A DNA stretch of 64,000 nt from Enchytraeus crypticus (lineage: Eukaryota > Annelida > Clitellata > Enchytraeida > Enchytraeidae). Where the stretch lies: contig CAJHZI010000687.1 of assembly GCA_905160935.1 (NCBI GenBank), forward strand, positions 62,001 to 126,000, read 5' to 3'. The translations under genes were made by a program, and so were the position numbers. Under the pieces are notes generated by a model. That model had not been told where the DNA came from. It saw nothing but the letters and a program-made list of their open reading frames with translations, and did not search any database. Shown piece after piece: positions 32,638 through 44,855 of the stretch; positions within the stretch are counted from its first letter, which is position 1; every line of letters starts with the position of its first letter.

Positions 32638-35600
32638 TCAAGCCTCTTTCGTAGTTTTAAATTGTTTGGCGACCCTAGACCAGGTCCTGCATACATAGGC
32701 AGCGTTACGCAAGGAACGCTGATCTAAGTGTTTGAATATCTCGTACATCACATTAACACCAGAGTGCAGCACATCAAACTCATTTCTACGTGCATTCAAC
32801 CAATCTCTCCTTGGTCTCTTTAAACAAGCAGGATTTTGCGTAAGTTCTGACCTATCACTGGCTGATCCAATGTTATCAGATGTCTTAGATGTTACATCAC
32901 TACCACCATCACTGGCTGAGCCAATGTTATCAGATATCTTAGATGTTACGTCAGTACCATGAGCAGTACTCTCATGATTAGATGACTGCTCGGCAAGGCT
33001 GTCAGCAGAAATTACCATACTTGTTTCCTTTGCTTCACTAGGATCACGAGTTCTTACGTCGTAAGTCAATGTTTTTACTACAGAGTCTTCATTATCAACA
33101 TTATTGCAACTGTCCGACTTGTCAGTCAACTTATCACCAGTACCTTCAGTATTTTCAGCTTTATGATGCATAGAATCTTCAGTTATGCTCTCGTTTGAGG
33201 CCACACTAATACAACTGGTAGAAATATTCTGTTTCAAAGCATCCATTGCTATCGCATTGCCTCCTTCAGCCTTCAACTCGCTACTCTCTACCGCAGCCGG
33301 CATAACTTCAGGAACAGATAAATCGTCTACGTTAACCTTTGTAGACTTGGCTTTCAACAACTCACTACCAGTTGATTTCAATGCCTTTTCTGTTGATAAA
33401 CCATCAATAACATGTTTACCACTAACGTTAACACAATTCACTGACTTCATTACATCACCTAAAACCACATTGCCCTCAGATGATTTGCCCGTGTTATCAG
33501 TGGAAGCAGTAAAATTGTTATTCGCTATTGCGTAAGACTGGTCATGAGGTGATGCTGTTGTTAGTGCACAGCTATCGCTACCTTTATTGTCGCAGTCACT
33601 TGTTGTTCTTGTTATAGTGCTTTCACTCGTAGCAGTGTCACTGCCACGAGCGCTAGATAAACTAGTCTCAACTGGCGCGATAACTATTGCTTTAGTAGCA
33701 GAACCAGTCTGAACAGGTTGAGTAGTTGTTATACTGGTTAAATCCGGCTGAGCCAGAGTGGATTCTGTAAGAGAACCGGTTGACACCGTTTGACCATTGG
33801 CTGAAGCAACAATAGATGTAGTCAGAGCTTTAGCATTAATTGCCTCAGTGGAAACTGTTGTACTAATCGTTCCCGTTGTACTCACTTTTGTTGTCTGCTG
33901 CTTGGGAAGAATAACCCTGTACCCATCAGCTGATTTGATAAAACTGTTCGGATGAACTATAATTCTTGTTCCTCCAACGTTCAGCGCAACCTTTCTCGTC
34001 AGATCCAACTTCTCAACGACATCCTTAGGAAGAGTTAAGACTCCCTGACGCGACACATTCAGAGGAGCTCTCAGCGTGGTACGCTGTCCGGAGCTATCAA
34101 CAGATGGCACCTTAGTAGGTGAAAGAGATCGAGGACTTGGCATTGAGCCAACAGAACTCGGCAATGTGCCAACGGCTGGAGCAATTATAATGGGCGAAGT
34201 AAAAGTGCTACTATTAGAATGATGCGGAGCAGGACGTAGCATGGGCATACCCTTTGGAGTGGGCGTAGACGAACGAGTAGTGGCCCTCTGTAGAGGCGGC
34301 GGAGGACGACTCAATGTGGGCATGGGCTGCGGCAGAGAGAAACTGTTGATTATGCCCACTGGAGCGGGAATCAAACCCTGATTGGACGCTCGCATCCCAT
34401 TGACAGAGGCCTGAGCTAACATTGAACCCAGTCCCTGTGATCCATTAACCAACGGTATGGACGCTTGACCTAAGGGTTGGTTTGACCTCTGACCTCCACT
34501 CAATGCAGTCCCGGGGGATTGATTCATTTGTCGACCAGTCACAGCCACTCCAAGGAGCGGCTGACCCGCGGTAGACACGTAGACAGCAGCAGAGTTACCC
34601 TGTACAACTGAATGGTTGCCCGGAACAATGGAAGACACTTTCTTAGCGGAAGAAGTGGCAACACTTGATTTATGATTTGATCCCGACTGAACCAAAGAAG
34701 ACCCGATCAGTGAGGCCTCAGGCTGACCAGTGGGAAGTATGTAGCGTAACTTCACCGGGCTCTTTTCATCATCATGTTCCTTACACATCTAACATCAGAG
34801 CAACAAAGTCAATCAATTCAATGCTCTATATAATTTTAACATCAGAGAAATAAAATAATAAATATAATGCTCCAAATAAATGTAACATCAGAGCCACAAA
34901 ATTAATCAATGTAATGCTCTATATAATTGTAACATAAAATAAATATATTAATCAATGTAAAGTTCTACTTAATTGTAACATCAGAGAAACTTCATCAGTA
35001 AATGTGAAGTCATCAAGTAGCCACGAGCCAAGTAGATACGATTTCTTACTTTAAGTTAAATGGCAGAATTTTACACATCCGACGTAGAAAAATTAATCGA
35101 TAAGATCTTTATATTTATAAAGTTACAAACTCCTAAAATAAAGACTTTGAAATAAGATCTGTATATTTATAAAGCTACAAACCCCACAAATGAAGGCTTT
35201 GCTAAGTTCCGCAACTGAAGCGGGATCGTTACCAGCCGCTGACATTTGCTGCGACAACCCAACGCACCTCGGATGATAGAGACACATGCAGCGCTTGCAG
35301 GGCAGGGAGGGGTTGACCCCTAGCAGCCCCGGGCAAACCAGGCTACAGAGTCGTGGGGCCTCCTTAATCAACTTCTTCTTCATAACACTTGCTGGTCTAG
35401 AGTATAGACGCATCATTTGGCAAAACAGTCAATCAGCCATTCAGACAAGGCTATTTAGAGTCGTCTAATAATTAATCAACTTAAAAAAATAATAATGATT
35501 TTTATAATAAATGATAATAGCAATAAAGACTTTGCAACCATTTCTCAATAATGGCAGCAAGGCATCCCTACAGCATATATCGAGTTTTAGAGAAAATTTA

Positions 35601-38600
35601 GATATTAAATAATGCTAGTCCGGCTATAAAGTTACAATAGATGATTAGAAATCAGTATATATGATATCATCATCACCATCAGCTACCCTTTACTCCCAGT
35701 TTATCCAGGATCGCAATACAAATAGACCTTCTCCTCACCTCTCTGTCTCACACCATATAATCAATTAATCACCTATTTCTCTATAAATAAGATATCATAT
35801 ATAAGAAGATAGGATATAAAAGCAGTAATTAATACCAGTTAAAAAATAGAAATAGAAGAGCATATGTAAATATTACATATCAGTGGAAGTTAAGAAATAG
35901 ACAGTTTGATCAGGATGAAAAGAATGTCAACATAGGCGTGAAGAGAGATTATCATGGGGGGGAGGAGGGGGGGAAGGGGCGTTATTTATCTGCGAGAAAG
36001 CAACAGCAAGAATGTTACAAATACGTGTATATGAACCAATCAATTGTTCAAATACAATATATTACAGTCAAACAAGTGCCTTATATGTCTACCAATAAGC
36101 ACAATAAAGCACTGGTTTAATGGAAGTTTTATTTTAGGCTTATTAATTACCACTATTCATGGGTTGTGTCCAGGACACTGAAGAATAGTTCACCTGCTAA
36201 TTGCACATATCGTAAAAGGCGACAAAGAAAAAACTGAGGAAGGTATTGAGAAGCCCCCCAAAACCATACTTTTACCCAAGCATGAGGCTACAAAAAGTTT
36301 GGGGAAAGCATGGCCCTTTGTGAAGAGATTAACTTGCTGATCCATGTAGAGCTTTCAATATGGAGCGTGAAAGCAAAGCAGACTCTCAGTATGAATATGT
36401 ACCATGGCCCTGCCACTGAGCAGAAATTAATATCTACAGCTATCAATCAACAAACCTCATATTTTACTTAGTCTATTATGAAGTTACTTCATTATTAATA
36501 AGTCCTAGAGAATCACTGACAAGCAAATATATTATCAATATATTTAACTTATATATTTCCACTGTAGAATGCGAGATCAAGCGTCCTAATCTGTAAGCCT
36601 AATAATCTCTTAGATACGTCACAACTGATAGCAAATCTACATTTAATTACACTCAATTAATTAACTAATTAATACCCCAGAGCTTTGCCGGATTTTATTC
36701 CTGATTTCACAGATTTGCTGCTATCACTTCCATCTTCTTTCTCATTCACTGCATCTTTCTCCACTTTTATTTTCTTCACCTCTCCCTCTATTCCACCTGA
36801 AAGCTTCCTCTTCCTGTCACCTCCTGTTCTAGTATCCTCCTTCAGTCTGATCTCTCCCAAAGACTTCGATGATATAACACTCCTTTATTGACAAAACATT
36901 AAATACAGACTGGTCAACAAAAAACAACTTAGAATCGTAGAAATATAAAATTTTGATATAACTCTTTTCCCATTGGAGAAAGAACTCTTTTAATTCATTC
37001 ATAATTTTGATAGAAATTTAGGCAAAATTTGTAATTTTCACAGTATTGTTTTGAAAGAAGTGTTCTTAATTTCTAATTCCTTTAAGCTTGCAAAATGCAA
37101 GTATTCAAATCAGAAAATCTAACTATCTTATTAATCAATAACTTTAAATAGTTGAACAATCATGTATCTATCTATATTAGAAAAGTAGTGTCATATTTAT
37201 ACAAAAATAGGCTGAGTCAGTAGTATGATTTCTTTAGTGTACAAATGCAGATAAGTAGATGCATGGTTCAAATCAACTGTTCACGCTGTCAACAAACGTG
37301 CTTTCATGACAGAAATATAACATCAAACTATGAATTAGCCAACAATTATGATCCATAAAGATATCAAAAACACTTTAGGCTACGAAGATACTCAGACAAA
37401 CGTACTTGGCAGTTCCTCCTTTACTAAAAGATCTTCGTCCACCATGAAGAAAGGAGGAGAGGGAGAAGGTCTTCTTCTTAATCTCTACCTCTCCACTGGA
37501 TTTCTTCTTTTTATCCGATGGACTAAACTCGCCTGATTTCATCTCCACATCTTTACTCTTACGCCCCCGCACCTTTCCCACTGAGCCCTCAATCGAACGC
37601 TTAGCACTAGCAGGAGATCCTGATTCAGATTTGCGATTAGTTGAGGCTTCAGACCGCCTGACAGATGCGGCTCTCACGGTTTCTTCTGGTTCCCGGTGGA
37701 TAGCAAACTTAGCGAATGTGAAATTATCTCGAGTTAGCAGATCAGCGGGGTGAGCTGTACTATTGCCGCGCTTTTCGACTGCAATGCATAGAACAATGAC
37801 AAGCTAGTTTATAGTTTTGCAATTTTTATTCTTTTATTGAAGGAATACAAATTGGGAGTCAACTTATGAAAGATATCAGATTTTCTGATGATCAAGGTAT
37901 GATTGCTAATAGTGAAGTGGATTTACAAAAAATAGTGGATGGCCTAAATTTAATTGCATGAATTGAAAATTATTATCAAGAAAACCAAAGTGATGAGAGT
38001 GTCAAGATAAAGAGGAGGAATCAATACACAAATAGACAGTACGAAGTTTGAACAATTAAAAAAGAAGTTTCAGATATTCAGGACACTCAGTAAGTTGGTA
38101 GCAGAATATGGGAAATGTGGAACAGAAATAATACGTAGAATTGCTCAAGAAAAAGAGGCTGTCAATAACAGGAAAGAACTACTAACAAAAGGTTTGAAGA
38201 AACCATGAAAATGAAGTAAGAACATATAGGCCTAAGGACTTTATTGAGGACCACACTCCTGTACAGTTGTGTAAAATGGAAGTTAAAAGAAAGGAGGATT
38301 TCAGGAAACCGGAAGCATTCAAAACGTGGCTACAGAAAAAAATAGAGAAGATCAAATGGACTGGCAGAATTACGAACGAAGAAGTGCTAAATAGGGCTAG
38401 CATAAATAGCCAATTGATAAATATCATACAGAATTGAAAGAAGAACTGGATAGATCATGTACTGAGAGGAAACGGGTTACTAAACGTAGTAACTGTGAGG
38501 AGAATAGAAAAAAGGTTAGAGAACAACCGAGACTTGGAATGCTGGATGATTTGATAACTAATTTATATGTTGATATGAAGAGAAATGTAGAGGAAATAAA

Positions 38601-40274
38601 TATGTGGCAGAGTTATATGCTATGGACCAGCCAACAGCCATGCACTAGAAGAGAGAAAAGCTGAGTTACTTTTATTCAGCGAAATCCTAATGCATGACAA
38701 TCAGCAATTAGATACAGTACCATCACATAACTGTATTTCTAACAGTGGAGAGAAACTGATTTAATTATATGCATATGTTACCATATATGCAATGAGCCGA
38801 GCCGGCAGTATAAGCGTTAAGTGTCCAACTGCAGATCCATGAGTGCAGTGTTCAAATTCAGTGCTCGACCTATCATTGACATGCTTCCGAGACAGAAACT
38901 GGTATGAAGCTTTGATTTAGTACTGTCACAAGATCTTCGTTCTTGTAATTGTTGTGGTACTTTCCCGGGCAAGATAAAAACCCATCTCTTTTTGCCATAG
39001 ACTTGCCTAGGATCTTGGACTTTCACAGTTTGGATCTTGCATTCTCTTGAGGTCTTAGCATACTCATTCATCATTTTGTGGCGTTCTGGTACATGTTTGT
39101 GCAGATTCTGCAAGAGACGTCTCTGACATTGCCTTCTGGCGAGGAACTGGATGTTAAATTCTTATTGATTGATTGAATGGTTTATCCCCAGCTTTCATCC
39201 AAGTTTCATGGTAAATTAAACACTCCTTTGCAGGGTACCTCACATTATTTCACAACCTACATATACCTTCACAATGTCCGTGTTAAAATTAATCTGTACT
39301 TAATTTATCAAATTTTTGACAATTTCTCAAGTTTCGAGCTCCTTTTGTAATCTATTAATTGATGAACTAATCTGTGTGATGTGTGATATGGGGACTTCCC
39401 TGACACCATCCTTGGCTAAGCAAACAGATGTTAAACTTTTATTATTATTATTATTATTAAAAGCAGAATTAATTCTTAGTATAGTAAATATCAATATAGT
39501 TATAATAATATATAAATATATAATATAATAAATATAATATTTAAATATAGTAATAATAATGTTATTATTAATATATTACTACATTTATAGTAAATATAAA
39601 TAAGAAAAGGAACACTTACTGTAAGAGTCTATCTCATTCATTGATCTCTACAACAACATTTAACACAACAAGTCACAGTTATATTAGCAAATCTGTCAAT
39701 CCAATAGTTATCACCACTTGACTTCAGGCTCCACAATGTGATCGACAGCGAATGTATTTGACCTAATAAAGTGTTACACAACTGTATTTGATTTTGTTTT
39801 CCACAACTGTGTATGTATTTCGCCTCAGGTTACACAGTTATGCATGTATTTGATCTCAGGTTACAAAATTGTGAATGTATTTTACCTCAGGCTCCACAGT
39901 TATGAATGTATTTAATCTCAGGTTACATAACTGTGAATGTATTTCACCTCAAGTTCCACAATTATGAATGTATTTGATCTCAGGTTACACAATTATGAAT
40001 GTATTTGATCTCTGGTTACACAATTATTAATGAATTTGACCTCAGGTTCCAGAATTATGAATGTATGTGGCCTACCAATGCTGCAGCTTCAGAGTGTATC
40101 TGTCAAAAACTTCACATTCAATATCACTGATTTAATGACTAAAGTGCATATGGCTCCAATCTGTAGTCCAATATGATGCTATTTGTTCACTATATGTAGA
40201 ATTATATTGTAGTGATATGTGCTGTTGGGGACGTCCCTGACATCATCCCTGGATGAGGAAATGGACGTTAAACC

Positions 40275-40317
<43 letters not shown>

Positions 40318-42338
40318 CCCTTAAAGTAGAATAGGTCTAGTTTAGACCATCCATTAGTGGCGTTAGTTACAAATATACAAGTAACTTTGCATTGAGAATA
40401 AAGTAACAATTTAATCTTTCATTAAATTCCACCTTGTGTATACACCCGATATAAAATATTAAGTACAAAATTTAGAAATATTAATAAATGAAACTTAGTC
40501 CATGGATTAGCTAACCAATTTTTTGCCGTCAGGGGTATAGTAGTAAGCATCAGCATTGGATCGTCCAACCCCTGAACTGACAGTGGCCCTCAATACCAAC
40601 TCTCTTCTCCACCCTAACCAAACAAACTATACAATATATCTCTGCTCCACCCTAAACAAAACGACATATATAGAAAGACTTCAACAACTGTGTATAATGA
40701 CAAACAACAAATGATGCTTTGCATCATGATATGCTGACACAGTAGCATGATCAGCTGGCTGCTCGGAGGCGGATCAGAAGATGTGGAGTACATATCCACT
40801 CTAGCCCCGTGTCACTAACGATGATGAGTTCTTCATGACAAGAATCTGACTTTAACTAAAACTAGGCCTCTAATTAAATTGCCGCCTAGAGTTAGAATTT
40901 GCCACTAGTCGAATTACGTATAATTGCTACATACCATACTTGAAAGGTTCCAGCCACTGATCCTTGATGATGGATGATTTGAAACCAGCTGCCAAGTCAG
41001 CAGGAGAGTGTACTGCAGCAGTATATAAGACACCATAGATAAAGCACTATATATAAAACAAGATAGATAAAACATCATAGATAAAACACGATATGTAAAA
41101 CACCATAGATAAAATACCATAGATAAAACACCATAGATAAAATAGCATAGATAAAACACAATATATAAATCACCATAGATAAAATATAGATAAAATATCA
41201 TAGATAAAACATGATAGATAAAACACCATAGATAGAACACGAAAAAACACCATAGATAGAACACCATAGGTAGAGCACCATAGATAGAACACTGTAGATG
41301 AACACCATAGATAAAACGGGGTAACCATTAATTCCCAGCATAAACACAAATAACAGATCTATCAAATTCAACCATGCAGTTAGTTAAGCATATAACTTTG
41401 CTTTGGATCAGTGGAGGAAGAGAGTTGAAGACGCTACTCTAGTGTCCGCAACGTGACGCCAATTTAGAGATCGATGATGAGGTGTATGAGAAGTACTGCG
41501 ACGCTACTCAACAACATTCAGTCACCTACTTCAATATTTAACATGTGTTGCAAAGCTACTAAAAGACATTCAATTGTACCTCCTTCAATATTTAACAGGT
41601 ATTAATTTACTATGTATTTAGAACTTAGTCCTGCATACATTAGCAAGTAAAAGATATAACAGATACTTTGAAAGCTACATTTTAGGGCAAACCTTTAGGT
41701 GGGGTCGCTGAGGTGACAGAATCTCTGCTAACAGAAGTTGAATGCTTTCGAGGTCTACCTCTACCATCTTTCTTTACTGCGCCTCTTGGAGACCCAATAG
41801 GTGACGAGAGATTAGAACTGCTTTTATTCAGATCAGAATTCTGACTGGACGTCATACATGACAGACTACCATCTGCACTCTTATCAGCATCAGACGACAC
41901 ATCAGATCCTGCTCTGCCACCAACTTCTTCGATACCCTTCACTTGACGGACAATTTTTCCACTTTTTACTTTATCAACATCCTGAGAGCCTTCAGACGTT
42001 TTCGTAGCGACCTCTACATCGGCAACAGACAGCCCGCTTACTTGCGCTAGACTTTCATCTGACGTGGAAATCAGAGAGAAGCGACGAGACAGTTGCTTTG
42101 ATTTCTTCTCGTCTGATGTTTCATTGTGACCATTTTCTCTATCAGATTTTACTTGTTCCTCTTTAGAAGATTGATCCCGTGTCTCTGTGGACATGGACTC
42201 ATCAACATCCAGTTGTTTACTTCTCTTTGTAGTTTGCGTCACTGTCGTTGTCACCTCAGCATCACAAGAATCATGCCTAATATTTGCAGATTTTTCTTCC
42301 TCAAGATTACTAAGATGTTTTTTGCTTTCATTCTCCAT
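32638..42338 (-). CDS. Unrecognised nuclear-type protein with AT-hook, PHD finger and F-box-like C-terminus
   Basis: Six minus-strand exons join in phase: 42338-41693, 41012-40935, 37778-37406, 36882-36676, 35396-35183 and 34788-32638; total 1222 aa. N-terminus: acidic and Ser/Lys-rich, with the AT-hook-like GRGRPRKHS near residue 195. Then comes a short conserved-looking stretch (HSPADLAAGFKSSIIKDQW...HPADLLTRDNFTFAKF) and basic/Ser-rich sequence. A PHD finger at about residues 450-510 has CSLVC, CKRCMCLYHPRC and FICGMC; the last Cys pair is completed across the exon 5/6 splice, which supports the model. The last exon (716 codons) is Ser/Thr-rich and disordered-looking, and ends with VMYEIFKHLDQRSLRNAAYVCRTWSRVAKQ, an F-box-like helix pair. 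A role in chromatin-linked ubiquitin ligation is only an inference. Acceptor CTATTTATAG at 42347 would allow upstream coding exons, so the 5' end is open. Confidence 0.75.
35664..35765 (-). repeat. Family C-like repeat tail (diverged)
   Basis: ATATCATCATCACCATCAGC, TACTCCCAGTTTATCCAGGAT and CTTCTCCTCACCTCTCTG resemble the reversed family C 3' end. It lies in an intron of the PHD/F-box gene. Confidence 0.5.
36142..36420 (+). repeat. Interspersed repeat related to the family C head
   Basis: GTCCAGGACACTGAAGAATAG, CGTAAAAGGCGACAAAGAA and GAGCGTGAAAGCAAAGCAGAC; similar head blocks occur at 20225-20285 and 50462-50600, and GAGCGTGAAAGCAGAC recurs at 60608. Boundaries are uncertain. Confidence 0.5.
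37860..38665 (+). pseudogene. Degenerate LINE RT tail (longest copy of the KRKAEDR type)
   Basis: Read with frameshifts: MKDIRFSDDQGMIANSEVDL (a decayed YADD box), then KELLTKGLKK-like residues, KIEKIKWTGRITNEEVLNRA, WIDHVLRGNGLLNVV, EQPRLGMLDDLI and MKRNVEEINMWQSYM. This order, with its WIxHVLRGNGLL block, is typical of the C-terminus of a common animal LINE polyprotein. Stops and shifts are numerous. It lies in intron 2 of the PHD/F-box gene on the opposite strand. Confidence 0.85.
38794..38920 (+). repeat. SINE family B (diverged copy)
   Basis: GAGCCGAGCCGGCAGTATAAG, CCAACTGCAGATCCATGAGTG, B-box-like GTTCAAATTC, ACCTATCATTGACATGCTTC and GAAACTGGTATGAAGC. Confidence 0.6.
38925..39175 (+). 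repeat. Unclassified repeat ending in a GATT tail
   Basis: The last 60 bp (GACGTCTCTGACATTGCCTTC...GAACTGGATGTTAAATTC, then TTATTGATTGATTG) match the end block seen at 20460-20510, 39385-39460 and 40200-40315, where the tail is ATT. The 98-codon minus frame here is therefore antisense to a repeat and I do not call it a gene. Confidence 0.5.
39385..39460 (+). repeat. Repeat tail with (ATT)n end
   Basis: GGGGACTTCCCTGACACCATC, CTAAGCAAACAGATGTTAAAC and TTTTATTATTATTATT: a short tail of the same element as 40200-40315. Confidence 0.7.
39800..40075 (+). repeat. 31-bp minisatellite
   Basis: About nine units of ATGAATGTATTTGATCTCAG followed by GTTACACAATT, with variants (CACCTCAAGTTCCACAATT). It lies in intron 2 of the PHD/F-box gene. 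Confidence 0.9.
40200..40315 (+). repeat. Repeat tail with (ATT)13 end
   Basis: GTGCTGTTGGGGACGTCCCTG, CATCATCCCTGGATGAGG and ACGTTAAACCTTTATTATT, followed by a pure ATT run; the reverse complement of the block at 20460-20540. Confidence 0.85.
41025..41330 (+). repeat. 14-15 bp minisatellite (CATAGATAAAACAC)
   Basis: About 20 diverged units of ACCATAGATAAAACACC, immediately upstream (on the minus strand) of the acceptor of exon 2 of the PHD/F-box gene at 41012. It explains the 117-codon minus open frame. Confidence 0.92.
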
Positions 42339-42715
42339 GACCTTAAAGAACTATAAATAGGATCAGTTAATCAATCAATGTCTGGAAAATGGCATATAAT
42401 TCCAATTTTAGCTTCATTTTAAATTAAATATTAGCTACTCTTGAAATACATTTCAAATAGCTATCACCAATGGCTCAAAATACTTTATGATAATGATATA
42501 CTAAATTCATCACTATATTTTAAGACTTTTAATATTTTTCAAGTATTTTCCAAGGGGACTTGGCCTTTGAGACAGTTCTGTAAAAATATTTACCGTCCAG
42601 CTGGCAATTACATCAATTACAGTACCCGATTCCATAAAAACCGCAAGAAATGTATATAATTTTAGTATCCTATATCAATCTTTTTTATTCAAGAACTGGT
42701 AAACTATTTTGATAG

Positions 42716-42918
42716 AAGGACTTTCCCTTACCATATCGGCGACTAGCTAGATAGAGCAATGCTCTCACTAGGGACCGATTGAATGGTATTGGGATTGTTT
42801 TAATTTTGCATCATTTGATTATGTTGTAATCTTGCACTTTTATTTCTCTTTTTGTACACTGTATATATGTGACTTCACACTGATGTTTGTTGTCGAAATA
42901 AACATATGTCTCTCTCTA
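42716..42918 (+). repeat. Family D repeat ending in AATAAAC (copy 2)
   Basis: ATCGGCGACTAGCTAGATAGA, AATGCTCTCACTAGGGACCG, TTTATTTCTCTTTTTGTACAC and GAAATAAACATATG; colinear with 31050-31255 but without the hairpin's left arm. Confidence 0.82.
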
Positions 42919-43835
42919 CATCTTAGACTAATATACCAGCGATAACTAATGATAGACAGCTAGCGTTAATTATTTTCAATATCAACAACGGTTCCGGTGA
43001 CAACAATGACATTAATGATATCGACACAGTTTAGCAACAACTAATTATGGCAATGAAACTTTAGCTACATTTAAGAATAACAATAATGACACGATAACGC
43101 CAACTTGGTGACAATAATTAGAACGGTGGCGACCGCAGACGATTACCACGGCCAACTAGATGTATCACCAGCGACTTACAAAAATTTGCAGGGAGTATAG
43201 TCTAGATACCAACAGTAACTACAGCGTTAGTCTGCAGATAAGTTAAATTATCAATAATTCTCTTAACAAGCATGGACAATCCATGTTAGTAAAGGTACAA
43301 ACAAGGATCATGCAGATGATGCTAGCTACGGCGCCAATCAGAATCGAGATGTCATCCAATTTTCAGTGCTATCTCGATTCTCGAAGGCACTATAGCGACT
43401 TATTTTTGCAAAAGAATCTGATTTATAATTAGTATGAATTGAAGTAATTAATTCTTTTACTATTATCCTGTGTTTGATCGCAAAGACATCGGCTTTATTT
43501 TCAAATCTACCGTGCACGAATCCTCGTATGAAGCTTAGGAAGATTTGAAATTACTAAAACCAAATCTATATTGTTAGCTTCAATGAATACATTAATTCAA
43601 AATTAACAATGCCCCAAGGCTTAATAATGACAACATTCTCTACTATAACTTTAGTTTACACTAAAAATTAAAACATATAATGACATTTGCAATAAATAAA
43701 TACATTTGCAATAAATAAATATAAGATTAAACAAGGAATAAGAACGAATTACTTCTCTCTTCATTTTTACGTTCTCTATTCTTGATCTGGCTTAAGACAT
43801 ACAAGCGCGTTAAACATAGGAACACGCATTTTATA

Positions 43836-43920
43836 ATAACACGCATTACAGTGAAATGATCAACCATGCTGATATCTATCACTTTTAATACTGCGTGTTT
43901 AAACCGTTACGTTAAGCTTT
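43836..43920 (-). repeat. SINE family A fragment (tail part)
   Basis: AACACGCATTACAGTGAAATG, CAACCATGCTGATATCTATCA and TTTAAACCGTTA, then an abrupt junction with the LINE 3' end starting at about 43921. Confidence 0.8.
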
Positions 43921-44060
43921 GTTCAAACTTCAGACTGATTTTCTGGATTTTGGAATTTGCACTGTTTTTGGACCTTCTTTTGCTCGTTGGCTTGATTATA
44001 ACTTAATAGTGCAAGATGTTGTTATCTATTACTGTAGCACTCTAATTGTTATTATTATTT
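43921..44060 (+). repeat. CR1/L2-like LINE 3' end with (ATT)n tail
   Basis: GATTTTCTGGATTTTGGAATT, TGCACTGTTTTTGGACCTTC and CTGTAGCACTCTAATTGTT, then ATTATTATTTTC; colinear with 28810-28860 plus 29065-29150. Confidence 0.8.
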
Positions 44061-44855
44061 TCTTTTTATTTACCCCGGTGTAAAGAATCTGGGGTTTGAT
44101 AAAAGCGATTCAAGCAATACGTGCTGAATCGCCGCCCGGCTACTCGAGGTCATCAATCGGCTTAAAAGAATTAATGAAGCAGACTGCAATAAATCTTTGC
44201 AAAGTCATGGAAATCCTACGCCAAAGAAAATATGTCTCTCGCTTATCGCCGGTTTGCTCTGCAATAAGTCAGCCTATGCCATTAATAGTCAGCTCCTTGG
44301 GGATTCGTCGGGCCCATGGTTTCAATGGCCACCGGAACAACTTCATATCCTAAGGACAGATCACAGTATTTCTCCAACTTCATAAAGGCGGCATGAACAG
44401 CAGCACCACCGGCTGTGACTGAAGTCGTATTCAGGTAGGAGTTTGCCATAATGCCACATTTACCCTTTGCACCAGGGCACTAAAGTCATGCCGTCCGGAC
44501 GCGTGCCGTCTGATCTGGACAACCCACTTGGTTCCTTAGAGGAATGGATGCCTGCTCTTGAAAGTGCTCGCCATATTAAGTCATTTAAATTGTGATGGCG
44601 AGACATTCTACCTGAGCTTCGTTTGCAGGAGAGGCCGTGGAGACCTAAAGCGTCGACTTCATGACCGCAGGGGCACATGTGAGGCTCGCAAGTTTTCGCC
44701 CCTAAACGGAAACTAACGGCTACTCGAATCGCCTTATTGTCTAAAAAAGCCCACAAGAAGCAACAGGGAGAGCGTGAAGCCAGTCGCTGCTTCTTTTGGT
44801 TGATACAGCTAGGAGTCGTGCTCTGTCAACTGCATTAGACTGGGATTCTAACAGA
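44060..44855 (-). pseudogene. LINE RT C-terminal domain with RPDG endonuclease-like motif
   Basis: The minus strand reads AVDRARLLAVSTKRSSDWLH, AVSFRLGAKTCEPHMCPCG, HGLSCKRSSGRMSRHHNLN, IWRALSRAGIHSSKEPSGL and DGTRPDGMTLVPWCKG, then after a break VVPVAIETMGP and further broken RT-end sequence. The CxCG...H...C then E...RPDG order is a C-terminal arrangement found in some animal retroelement proteins, where the RPDG part resembles a PD-(D/E)XK nuclease core. It is 5'-truncated at the LTR-like block and frameshifted at least twice. Confidence 0.75.

Noticed and set aside
32732-33535. Plus-strand frames of 76 and 116 aa
   Set aside because: Shadows of the long last exon of the PHD/F-box gene on the minus strand.
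38817-39113. 98-aa minus-strand frame
   Set aside because: Its ends lie in SINE B and in a dispersed repeat tail (38925-39175); no similarity to a protein recognised.
40914-41267. 117-aa minus-strand frame rich in Phe/Tyr/Leu
   Set aside because: Mostly the CATAGATAAAACAC minisatellite; its last part overlaps the PHD/F-box exon 2 but in a different frame.
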